A stretch of DNA of 64,000 bases, from positions 1-64,000 of the forward strand of contig JAXITR010000007.1 of assembly GCA_034679985.1 (NCBI GenBank). Direction: 5' to 3'. This stretch comes from CAMDTE01 sp034679985. GTDB taxonomy: Bacteria > Bacteroidota > Bacteroidia > Flavobacteriales > Schleiferiaceae. Shown here piece by piece: positions 53,263-60,731 of the stretch. A program made the translations under genes and the position numbers. Numbering within the stretch: position 1 is the stretch's first letter; every line of letters begins with the position of its first letter. The notes under the pieces are model-generated. The model was not told the origin of the DNA, made no database searches, and worked only from the letters and a program-made list of their open reading frames with translations.

Positions 53263-53640
53263 TTAGAGGAGGGCTTGAATGGCGTTTAATTCCTTGCCCA
53301 ATTGTCGAATTCCTTCCAAAATGCGACGCGATTGCGCTTCGGAGGGTTTTTTCCTTCCCTGAACGTACTGAGACAAAAGGCTCTGATTCATCCCGATGCG
53401 TTGGGACAAGGCGCTGGCATTGATGACGGGGTAGAAATCAAAGAATCCCGCAAGATCCAAGGTGATTTTTAAGTCTTGCTCGCCAACGACCCTACCTTCC
53501 TCCTCAAAATACAGGTTTAGGGCTTCGAGGATGTTCCGTTTTAATTCATCCAATGTCTCGCCCACCGTATAAACCGACTGCTTTTTGGCAAAAGCAGAAT
53601 ATCCGTTTTCGGTTTTTTCAACGATCATTTCAATTTTCAC
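53263..53640 (-). CDS. HicB-like protein with HTH, no HicA partner
   Basis: About 125 aa. The N-terminal half resembles the HicB RNase-H-like fold (MIVEKTENGYSAFAKKQSV then TVGETLDELKRNILEALNLYF); the C-terminal half is an XRE-like HTH (INASALSQRIGMNQSLLSQYVQGRKKPSEAQ in two parts). The GTG start at 53640 follows TACCTTCA by 5 nt; a later Met at 53628 is possible. A hicA toxin would normally be adjacent, but neither flank encodes one. It may be a solitary regulator. Confidence 0.75.
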   Translation of the reverse strand: MKIEMIVEKTENGYSAFAKKQSVYTVGETLDELKRNILEALNLYFEEEGRVVGEQDLKITLDLAGFFDFYPVINASALSQRIGMNQSLLSQYVQGRKKPSEAQSRRILEGIRQLGKELNAIQALL

Positions 53641-53648
53641 GGTAATGA

Positions 53649-53668
53649 AGGTATAAAATAATATACCT
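53649..53668. promoter_or_regulatory. Inverted repeat upstream of the HicB-like gene
   Basis: AGGTATA (53649-53655) and TATACCT (53662-53668) form a perfect 7-bp inverted repeat with a 6-nt AT spacer. It overlaps the candidate -7 octamer, so it is a plausible autoregulatory operator. Confidence 0.5.
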
Positions 53669-53689
53669 AAAAGCAAGGATGGAAGCGAA

Positions 53690-53914
53690 CTATTTCACAA
53701 TCCACCCCCAGAACTTCTGGTGCAATTTGGGAATGAAAATACCCATCAAAGGAACCAGTAGGGCGGTGAAGATTAAGGTTTTAAGCAGTTGGTGCAGGTC
53801 CTGTACTAAGGGAAACACCACGGCGAACATGAGGTTGATGACCGGATAGACGAACAACCAACTGATGAGGAACATTTTCCATTTTTTGGGCGGGCGGGGG
53901 TCGTTGGTGTTCAT
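53690..53914 (-). CDS. Small two-helix membrane protein
   Basis: A 74-aa protein with two predicted helices (FLISWLFVYPVINLMFAVVF; LIFTALLVPLMGIFIPKL). Start placed at MNTNDPRPP; the ten residues before it are Pro/His-rich and seem spurious. Family not recognised with confidence (DUF2798-like at best). Confidence 0.6.
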   Translation of the reverse strand: MNTNDPRPPKKWKMFLISWLFVYPVINLMFAVVFPLVQDLHQLLKTLIFTALLVPLMGIFIPKLHQKFWGWIVK

Positions 53915-53992
53915 GGGGTGGGTATAGGGGAATTTAGGAGTCAAAGAAACGAGCGGTTTTCAGCGCAAGCGTGGCCTGCGCCAAAACGAGGG

Positions 53993-54571
53993 TTACGGCT
54001 CAATGCGCAGCTGGTGGGCGTCGAGCAGGCCGGGGAGTCCAGATAGGGTTAACCGGACGCCGGTGAGTTTGTTGCGTTGGGGATCCATGGAAAAGCCGTC
54101 GGCAGTGCGCAGGTCTGCGCGTTCCAAAACGGTGTGGTCAAACGTGGCCCGGGTCAGGTTGGTGTCCGAAAAGTTGGCCTCCGTCAGGTCCGCTTCGGTG
54201 AAATCAGCCTCCACGAGAGAGGAACCGTCGAACCGTGTTTTTTTCAAGCGCATTTGGTACCACGAGGTGTGGTCCAGGGTGCAGTTGCGGAACGATAGGG
54301 TCAGCCCAATGGGGTTGACGTGTTCCCAGCGCAGGCCCAGGAGTTTGCAGCGATCAAAGAGAACGTCTTGGAACGAAGTGCGGTGCAGAATGGCCAAAGA
54401 CGCATTGCAGTCCCGGAAGGTGCAGTCTGCGAATTGGCTTCCGCTCCAATCTACGCGCTCCAGGTTGCAGCCCACAAAGGTGCATCCTTCGTACTCGCCG
54501 ACGGCCCAGGAAACCTCTGTGAAGTCTTGATTTTCAAAGGTTTGATCGGCAAAATAGGAAGCTGCGGCCAT
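53993..54571 (-). CDS. Pentapeptide-repeat protein
   Basis: A 192-aa protein built of about 20 A(D/N)LxX-type pentapeptides (CTFVGCNLERVDWSGSQFAD; SLVEADFTEADLTEANFSDT), forming a right-handed quadrilateral beta-helix. Members such as Qnr/MfpA mimic DNA and protect gyrase, but most have unknown roles. The start at 54571 follows TACCTTTA by 4 nt, overruling a 42-codon longer frame. Confidence 0.88.
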   Translation of the reverse strand: MAAASYFADQTFENQDFTEVSWAVGEYEGCTFVGCNLERVDWSGSQFADCTFRDCNASLAILHRTSFQDVLFDRCKLLGLRWEHVNPIGLTLSFRNCTLDHTSWYQMRLKKTRFDGSSLVEADFTEADLTEANFSDTNLTRATFDHTVLERADLRTADGFSMDPQRNKLTGVRLTLSGLPGLLDAHQLRIEP

Positions 54572-54575
54572 GATG

Positions 54576-54583
54576 TAAAGGTA
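54576..54583 (-). promoter_or_regulatory. Leaderless-type -7 box of the pentapeptide gene (TACCTTTA)
   Basis: Ends 4 nt before the ATG at 54571; one mismatch to the consensus. Confidence 0.5.
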
Positions 54584-54682
54584 GGTTTTTTGCGGCGCGT
54601 GCGCATTCCGCGTGCGGTGCGCACGGAGTAGACGCGCGGCGCGCATGCGGCATTGAGCGAGCATCCACGCAGCCAAAAACAC

Positions 54683-54690
54683 TATATTTG
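54683..54690 (+). promoter_or_regulatory. Candidate -7 element of the Hint-domain gene (TATATTTG)
   Basis: Exact TAnnTTTG match 18 nt before the ATG at 54709. Confidence 0.5.
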
Positions 54691-54708
54691 GCTGCAATTC
54701 ATTTGTTT

Positions 54709-55956
54709 ATGACGTACCGATTTGCCGCCTTGTTTGGGTTCTGTTTTCTGCTGATGAGCGCCCCCGCGGGTGCACAGTCGGTACCGGTTTACACCCCACG
54801 GGTTGAGCCGCCCATCGATTTTTCCTATGCCACCCCAAAGCAGTGGAATAGGGCGATGTATGCAGATTACTTTTGGAATAAGCGCGATCAGTGGTTCCAG
54901 TATCTGGGGAAGTCCAAATGGATCTACGTGCGTGTGCCGAAAAGGCAGCAAGTGTTGGCCGACAGCGCAGAAAGTTTGCGGGGCCCGTACACCGAGTCTG
55001 TGGGTTGCAGCTGGTACTGCAGCGGTGGGCCGGATTCGGTTTATACATCAGCCGCAGGGGTTGGGGCCAATCGATCGAAATCGACCCGTGCGGCCGTGCA
55101 TGCCCACGATTTTTCGCTGCTGCAGTCTTGGCAGGCCCAGGCGGCAAGCGGGCAGTTGTTCGCTCCGGACGAAGAATTGGTCTTTAGCTTTCGAGCGAAA
55201 TCTCCGCGCGTCGATGAAATCAAAATTTGGAACGGCAACCACCGCACCTCAGAACTTTGGCAGGCCAGCACGCGAGTGAAAACGTTGGAACTGAGCTACG
55301 ACGGCACTCCCGTGGCGGTGTTGGCCCTGGAAGACGTGCGCGGCATGCAGTCCTTCAAACTGGGACCGTTTCCCGCCGAAATCAGCCCCCAAACGTTTCG
55401 ACTGTCCTTCAAAATCACCTCCGTTTATCCGGGCACGGCGGGCACCCCCGCGGAATTTGCGGAGATCAACTTCGACGGGTTGGACGTCCATTGTTTTGGC
55501 CCAGAAACGCCGATTTCCTTGGCGAACGGCACCTCCAAACGAATCGACCGGATCGTTCCCGGCGACACGGTGCAAACCTTTAACTTCCGCACGGGACAAC
55601 TGGAACCTGCGCGGGTCAGCCGTTTGGTTGCTGCGGTCCACGCCCACCTCCTGCGCCTGCACTTTGAAGACCGCACGGTGGTTGCCACAGACGACCACCC
55701 TTTTTGGACGGAATCCGGTGCGTGGGCATCGTGCAATCCATTCAAATCCAATACCTTATACGTTCAAGGAACGCCCGTTCGCGCCCTCACCCCAGGAGAC
55801 CGAATCTTCCTTCCGGAGGAGAATCGCTACGTGGAATGGTGCGGCGCGGAGCAGCTGAACGGGGTTCAAACCACCTATACGTTGGAGTTGGAGAACAGTC
55901 AGTCGTTCCTGGCCAACGGCCTGTTGGTGCAGACGGAGGCGGTTCTTATGCCGTAA
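54709..55956 (+). CDS. Secreted protein with glycan-binding-like and C-terminal Hint domain
   Basis: A 415-aa protein. The signal peptide ends at APAGAQ. Residues about 100-257 resemble a discoidin-like NADase-type glycan-binding domain (IKIWNGNHRTSELWQASTRV; LELSYDGTPVAVLALEDVRG; PGTAGTPAEFAEINFDG). From C262 the sequence is a Hint fold: C262-FGPETPISLANG (block A), VVATDDHPFW with T327 and H330 (block B), and a terminal NSQSFLANGLLV (block F/G-like). There is no splice-acceptor HN, so splicing is unlikely; autocleavage at C262 is possible, as in Hedgehog and bacterial BIL domains. No T9SS domain seen. Confidence 0.82.
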   Translation: MTYRFAALFGFCFLLMSAPAGAQSVPVYTPRVEPPIDFSYATPKQWNRAMYADYFWNKRDQWFQYLGKSKWIYVRVPKRQQVLADSAESLRGPYTESVGCSWYCSGGPDSVYTSAAGVGANRSKSTRAAVHAHDFSLLQSWQAQAASGQLFAPDEELVFSFRAKSPRVDEIKIWNGNHRTSELWQASTRVKTLELSYDGTPVAVLALEDVRGMQSFKLGPFPAEISPQTFRLSFKITSVYPGTAGTPAEFAEINFDGLDVHCFGPETPISLANGTSKRIDRIVPGDTVQTFNFRTGQLEPARVSRLVAAVHAHLLRLHFEDRTVVATDDHPFWTESGAWASCNPFKSNTLYVQGTPVRALTPGDRIFLPEENRYVEWCGAEQLNGVQTTYTLELENSQSFLANGLLVQTEAVLMP

Positions 55957-55999
55957 GGAGTAAACGCCTCCTTCGCACAAGCGTTGCCCTCGTGGGGAT

Positions 56000-57298
56000 T
56001 CAGCGCAGGTAGCTACTCAGAAGTGTCTTTTCAATGCCGTCCCGCAACGCAGGATCAACCTTGTATTGATCTGCATAAGTGCGCCATCGGCCAACCGCTT
56101 GATCGACGGTGTCGACGATTTCACGGGCTCCTTTGATGTTCATTTTTCGCGCAACTTCCAGGAAGTCCGCGTGTTCTATCTGATCCCTTTTTCCATTGAT
56201 GCTCAAGCAATGCTTGCTTACCCACGTGCTGGACGGGCGGTAGGCGTGGCAAACGTCGTAGGCTGGCGACAGGGACCACGCACCGCTTGGGCTCATGGTG
56301 AAGCCAAAATTCTTGGTGTGGTCGTCGCAATTGCGCGCCAGAACGTTGAAAACCATTCTTTTAAATAGTTGCACCGCTTGCGGGTAGGGCAATACCAAGA
56401 GTCTCATGGTTTCAAACAAATCTTCGTAGGAGTAAACTCCCACGTCCTTGAAGTCGTAATGACGCAGGGCGCAAAACGACTGGGCGTGTATTTTGCCCTT
56501 TCCCCCCACGCGGTCAAATCTTTTCGTCATGAAATGCGCGCGTCCGTTTTCTTCCAGCAGCGAACTCTCCATCATCTCAATCCCAGCGTCCAACGCCATT
56601 TGGTAGTAGGCCATTTCAACCCGACCGTACCCGCTGGAGACCCCAAACTGCTCGTCCTGAACGCCGTCGAATTTAATCAAGTAGTGTTCAAATCCGTTAG
56701 GAGCATCGGCTTGTCCGCTGCGAATCTCCTGGGTTTCTGGGTTGTAGGCAATGATGCCCTTGGCCCGCGCGCCGCCTGCGGAAGTTCCAATTTTGAAGAG
56801 CGCGAGAAGGGCTTTTTCTTGGTCCGGTTCCAGCGGGGTTGTAAATGCTTGTCTTCCGGCCAGAATTCTGGACGACGCGTCGATTAAATCCTCCAGTTCC
56901 AACTTTACGGCCGTACCCCGTTCGGCGGGAACGGCAGGCTCAAAGGTGAGGGCGCCCATGCCGCGTTCGCCAATGAAACACAAGGTTTCTACGGGATTGA
57001 GGCTGTTGGCCGGTCGGTTGTTTTTGACCAGCCATTGATTGATGACCGCATTGCCGTATTGATCCGGAAGGACGTCCGCGAGCATTCCGGGCAGCCCTTT
57101 GAAGGTAGTATTGTTGCGGAGTTCCGGGAATCGGTACGTTCTGGACGCAACGGGTAGGGTGATGGGGGACAGGTTCAGCCCCGTGGAGGCAAATTCAGGA
57201 TCGTACTCAAAAGTGGCCGTTCCGTCCTCCTCGTTCCAGGCAACGGCACCTACGCGTTGCCCCCAGATTTTAACAAAAGCCGCGCGGATCATCACCAT
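56000..57298 (-). CDS. hipA: HipA-type kinase toxin
   Basis: A 432-aa HipA-family Ser/Thr kinase; in E. coli HipA phosphorylates GltX and triggers persistence. The fold markers are ETLCFIGERGMGALTFEP (N-subdomain), GTSAGGARAKG (171-181, nucleotide loop), K209 in YLIKF, the catalytic segment NVLARNCDDHTKNFGF (D325, D326, H327, N330) and the metal-binding YDVCH (D348). Complete by family length, so it should be active. The start overlaps the end of hipB by 7 nt; ATG, GTG and ATG are all within 3 codons. Confidence 0.92.
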   Translation of the reverse strand: MVMIRAAFVKIWGQRVGAVAWNEEDGTATFEYDPEFASTGLNLSPITLPVASRTYRFPELRNNTTFKGLPGMLADVLPDQYGNAVINQWLVKNNRPANSLNPVETLCFIGERGMGALTFEPAVPAERGTAVKLELEDLIDASSRILAGRQAFTTPLEPDQEKALLALFKIGTSAGGARAKGIIAYNPETQEIRSGQADAPNGFEHYLIKFDGVQDEQFGVSSGYGRVEMAYYQMALDAGIEMMESSLLEENGRAHFMTKRFDRVGGKGKIHAQSFCALRHYDFKDVGVYSYEDLFETMRLLVLPYPQAVQLFKRMVFNVLARNCDDHTKNFGFTMSPSGAWSLSPAYDVCHAYRPSSTWVSKHCLSINGKRDQIEHADFLEVARKMNIKGAREIVDTVDQAVGRWRTYADQYKVDPALRDGIEKTLLSSYLR

Positions 57299-57651
57299 TC
57301 TGATTTTTGAACGGAATCCGTGGATTGGGAGCCCCGGGCCCGACGCCTTTCGTTCTGCTCCAATTGGGCCAATTGCAGGGGACTTAGCTCCTGCACCACT
57401 TTGAAGTTTTTGAAAACGTGCAATTCGTCCAAGGTCCGCAGGACTTGAATCAACGTGACCAAGGTGCTTCGCTTCCCCAACTCCAGATCACGAACGGTGG
57501 TTCGGTGCACCCCCGCGCGCTCGCCCAATTGCGCCTGGGTCCAGTCTTTTTCCAGCCGAGCAGAGCGTACGAACGTTCCGATGGCCTTAATGATGGAATC
57601 GTCGGTCATTCGGTTCAATTCCAAGGCGGAAAATTCCTTCATAAAACCCAA
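57292..57651 (-). CDS. hipB: HipB-type antitoxin/repressor
   Basis: A 119-aa XRE-family protein. The HTH is IKAIGTFVRSARLEKDWTQA then LGERAGVHRTTVRDLELGKR (about 20-60). It should neutralise HipA and repress the operon. The three TGATG-N8-CATCA sites upstream are its likely operators. Confidence 0.9.
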   Translation of the reverse strand: MGFMKEFSALELNRMTDDSIIKAIGTFVRSARLEKDWTQAQLGERAGVHRTTVRDLELGKRSTLVTLIQVLRTLDELHVFKNFKVVQELSPLQLAQLEQNERRRARGSQSTDSVQKSEW

Positions 57652-57974
57652 AATTGTTCGTTAATGATGTAAATATACATCAAAAATCTTAATTATGTGG
57701 TTCGCAATGGGGGTCAATTTGATGCGCAAAAACATCATAACAAATAAAATAAACGTTTAATGATGCATAAAAACATCATTGATTCCATCTGGAACGAATA
57801 CTACCAACGTCTCCAGGGTGTTATCGCCCAGAAAAGCCCTATTCTTGAGCTATAAATAAACCCGTTATAGCCCAAAAGACCCCCAACAGGCACCCAATAC
57901 CAGCGCGCTCCGGTTGGCGCTTCAGGCATCCGCGCCAAGGCGATGCGTCAGGCAGTTGCGCGCCAAACAGCGCC
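57652..57974. other. Spacer between hipB and the T9SS gene
   Basis: 323 nt. The first 130 nt are AT-rich and hold the three operator-like sites. The remainder, about 57800-57974, is GC-rich with GCGCC-type short inverted segments; I see no gene or clear terminator in it. Confidence 0.5.
57665..57778. promoter_or_regulatory. Three HipB-type operators, TGATG-N8-CATCA
   Basis: Sites lie at 57665-57682, 57720-57737 and 57761-57778, each TGATG, eight bases, CATCA. The first overlaps a minus-strand -7-like octamer (TATATTTA, 57671-57678) 13 nt before hipB. The 18-bp geometry equals the known E. coli HipB site (TATCC-N8-GGATA) with different half-sites. HipB binding is inferred. Confidence 0.75.
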
Positions 57975-59228
57975 TCAATCCATTTTGCTCACGCGCTCCA
58001 CGCGCACGGTCTCGCCCAACTGAATTTTAGCCCAGTACAGGCCCGCGGGAAGATGCGTGGCGTCCAAGCGAACCGGGCCTTCGCCTTCGGCCGTGGCACA
58101 CGGCTTTCCGTTCAGATCCAGCAGGTCCACGCGCATGGGGACGCCCGCAGGAGCGTCAAAAGTCCAGCTTGAGGCCGTTGGATTGGGGTAAATCCGGTTG
58201 TTGGCGAGAGCGGCAGGCTCATCAGCAGACAACGGGACGTTGGCGTACTTGACGTCGTCGAAGAAGAAGGTGGACTGTGCGGAGCCGTTGCCTACGTTGG
58301 TGCTGCCGGCGGCAAAGTCAAACAGGAAGGCCAGGGTGGGCATGTCGCTCAGGGACCCCGCAAAGTCAAACGTCAGGGTTTCCCAGGCGCTGCTTTTGGT
58401 GGTTTGCACCGTGCGCTCCACGCCCCAAAAGGGTTTTTCCGTTTTCAGGGTGACCGAGGTGCCCACGGGCGCCGAGGTCCAGACCTTCAGGGTGATTTCC
58501 GAATGCGTGGCCAAGTCCATGGGGTTGCTGAACGTGATTTTGCTGCCGCCGTAGGGAGCACCGCGGTAACGAATTAGTTTGGCCACGGTGGCGCTGGTGT
58601 TGTCGGAATTCTGGTGGGGGTTGGGCACTACCGCGAGTTGGGCACTCTCAAAGCTGAAGAAATGATCCGTCGTGGCGTCTGATTCAAAGGTGAGGGGCAA
58701 AGCGGCCAGGGGTGCAGCGATCGTGCCAGCCACTTGCTGCAGGTTGTCGATGTAAAAGGTGTTGCCGCCGCCGTTGGTGAAGGGCTGGGGCATGATGACG
58801 AGGTCCGCGCTGCCGGTGCAGGCGGGGATGCCAAAGTCAAACAGCAGGGTGTGCCACGCGCCGGAAACGGTGGTGACGGCGTCCACTTCGCCCGTGTACG
58901 GGGCCTCCAACTTGATCTTGATGACGGTGCCCACCGGTTCGGTGGTGAAGACGTCCAGGGAAAGCACGCTGGTGCTGGCCTGCGCAAAATTCAACGACGT
59001 TACGCCCACAATCTTGCCGCCGGCCCATTGGTCTGCCGCATTCACTTTCACGATCTTGGCCGCATTGGCGCTGGGGTTGCCCACCGCACTGGGGTTGGGC
59101 ACGATGGTGAACGAGGCGCCGTCGTAGCCCTGCATACCGGGCGTTGCGGATTCAAAGGTGAAGGGCAGGGTTTGCGCAGCGGCCGCAGCGGTGGCCAGGG
59201 CCAACAGGGAAGTCAGGATTTTGTGCAT
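57975..59228 (-). CDS. Secreted two-module protein with T9SS sorting domain
   Basis: A 417-aa protein. The signal peptide core is ILTSLLALATAAAAAQ. Two homologous modules of about 150 aa (about 22-170 and 178-325) each begin LPFTFES / LPLTFES and end in FYIDNLQQV / FFFDDVKYA, resembling carbohydrate-binding modules. The C-terminus is a T9SS type A domain (IYPNPTASSWTFDAP; LPAGLYWAKIQLGE). It probably binds a surface or extracellular polysaccharide. Single gene. Confidence 0.85.
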   Translation of the reverse strand: MHKILTSLLALATAAAAAQTLPFTFESATPGMQGYDGASFTIVPNPSAVGNPSANAAKIVKVNAADQWAGGKIVGVTSLNFAQASTSVLSLDVFTTEPVGTVIKIKLEAPYTGEVDAVTTVSGAWHTLLFDFGIPACTGSADLVIMPQPFTNGGGNTFYIDNLQQVAGTIAAPLAALPLTFESDATTDHFFSFESAQLAVVPNPHQNSDNTSATVAKLIRYRGAPYGGSKITFSNPMDLATHSEITLKVWTSAPVGTSVTLKTEKPFWGVERTVQTTKSSAWETLTFDFAGSLSDMPTLAFLFDFAAGSTNVGNGSAQSTFFFDDVKYANVPLSADEPAALANNRIYPNPTASSWTFDAPAGVPMRVDLLDLNGKPCATAEGEGPVRLDATHLPAGLYWAKIQLGETVRVERVSKMD

Positions 59229-59357
59229 TCGGTGGGGTTTGGCGAATGCATCGTGAAGAGGGCATACCGCGGGGTTGGAAATAGGGGCGAAAGGAGTTTA
59301 AGCGTACCTCAAGGTACGTGTTGAACGGCACTAAAAGGGCATCAGACCGACGCCCGA

Positions 59358-60731
59358 TTAAACCGCAAACTTCACCACGTCGTTCAATGCGGGGATGAAA
59401 ACGGGCCACCCGTACGTGCGTTCAATTTCTTCGGCAAAAACCGCTTGGGCCTGGGGTTCGCCGTGGATGAGGTAGACGCTGGTGGGGGCCGGTTGGATTT
59501 CGCTCATCCAAGACAACATTTCGTGCTGGTCACCGTGGGCGGAGAGGCTGTCGATCGTGTGGATTTCAGCGTTTACGTCCACCAGCTTTCCGTAGATTTT
59601 CAGCTCCTTTGCGCCCTCCTTGAGCTTCCTTCCCCGCGTTCCGGCGGCTTGGTAGCCGGCCAAAAGCACACGGGTGGTGGGACGGTCGATCAAATGAAGC
59701 AGGTACGTCAGTACGCGTCCGCCCGTGACCATTCCGCTTCCGGCCAGGATGATTTTGGGCCCTTCTTGTTCGATGACCTTCAGGGTTTGGTCGTAGGAGG
59801 TAATCACGTGGATGTAGTCCAGCATGGAATGAAATTCCGACGGGCTGATTTTGTGCCACTTGGAGAACTCCTCAAACACGTCCAGTACGCGGTTGCCCAT
59901 GGGGCTGTCCACGTAAATGGGAATGGGGGGGATGGTGTTTTTGACGTACCCGTTCCACAGCAGGTACATCAGCATCTGCTGCCGTTCCACGGCAAAACTG
60001 GGCAACACCAAGGCGCCGCCGTCTTCCTTGGTTTGGCGCACGAGTTCGCTGAGGACGGCGTCAAAATCCTCTTCGGAGTGCAGTCGGTCCCCGTAGGTGC
60101 TCTCCACAAAGAGGTAGTCTGCCCGCAGGGGCTTTTTGGGGTCAAACAAGAGCGGGTCGTTGGCGCGGCCCAGGTCTCCGGAAAAGACAAACAGCTTCTC
60201 CCGGATCTGAAGTTCCACGTAGGCCGAGCCCAGGATGTGCCCGTTGTAGACCAACCGAAATTGAACCTCGTCGGTCACCTTTTGCCATTCGTCTTGCGGC
60301 ACTTCGCGGAACAATTCGGCTGTTTTTTGGGCTTGTTCTACCGTGTAAAAGGGCATGGCCGGCGCGTGTTTGCTGTACCCCTCCCGGTTGGCTTTTTTGG
60401 CCTCTTCTTCTTGAATTTTACCGCTGTCTTCCAGAATAATTTTGGCAATGGCCAGGGTGGGGCCCGTTCCGTAAATGGGACCTTCAAACCCTTGCTCGTG
60501 CAGCCGGGGCAGGTAGCCTGCGTGGTCCAGGTGTCCGTGCGTCAGCACCACCAGATCGATTTGGTCCACCGAAACGGGCAAAGGTTCCCAATTCATCAAC
60601 CGCAGCTCCTTCAGCCCCTGAAAAAGGCCGCAGTCAATCAGGATTTGGGTGCCGTTGTAGGACACCAGGAACTTGGATCCGGTCACCGTTCCGGCGCCTC
60701 CTAAAAAGGTAATTTCAACTTCTGGGGTCAT
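59358..60731 (-). CDS. MBL-fold beta-CASP RNase-like protein
   Basis: A 457-aa metallo-beta-lactamase/beta-CASP/RMMBL protein of the RNA-processing type (like archaeal CPSF or bacterial YsaH-type). Metal-site residues are LTHGHLDHAG (H65, H67, D69, H70), NGHILGSAYVE, SGDLGR and, in the C-terminal part, SLSAHGDQHEML. Likely an endo- or exoribonuclease. Its start overlaps the upstream ATP-cone gene by 17 nt. Confidence 0.88.
   Translation of the reverse strand: MTPEVEITFLGGAGTVTGSKFLVSYNGTQILIDCGLFQGLKELRLMNWEPLPVSVDQIDLVVLTHGHLDHAGYLPRLHEQGFEGPIYGTGPTLAIAKIILEDSGKIQEEEAKKANREGYSKHAPAMPFYTVEQAQKTAELFREVPQDEWQKVTDEVQFRLVYNGHILGSAYVELQIREKLFVFSGDLGRANDPLLFDPKKPLRADYLFVESTYGDRLHSEEDFDAVLSELVRQTKEDGGALVLPSFAVERQQMLMYLLWNGYVKNTIPPIPIYVDSPMGNRVLDVFEEFSKWHKISPSEFHSMLDYIHVITSYDQTLKVIEQEGPKIILAGSGMVTGGRVLTYLLHLIDRPTTRVLLAGYQAAGTRGRKLKEGAKELKIYGKLVDVNAEIHTIDSLSAHGDQHEMLSWMSEIQPAPTSVYLIHGEPQAQAVFAEEIERTYGWPVFIPALNDVVKFAV

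Noticed and set aside
59445..60704. A 419-residue frame antisense to the beta-CASP gene
   Set aside because: The minus-strand MBL motifs (THGHLDH and others) are conclusive; the antisense product has no recognisable domain.
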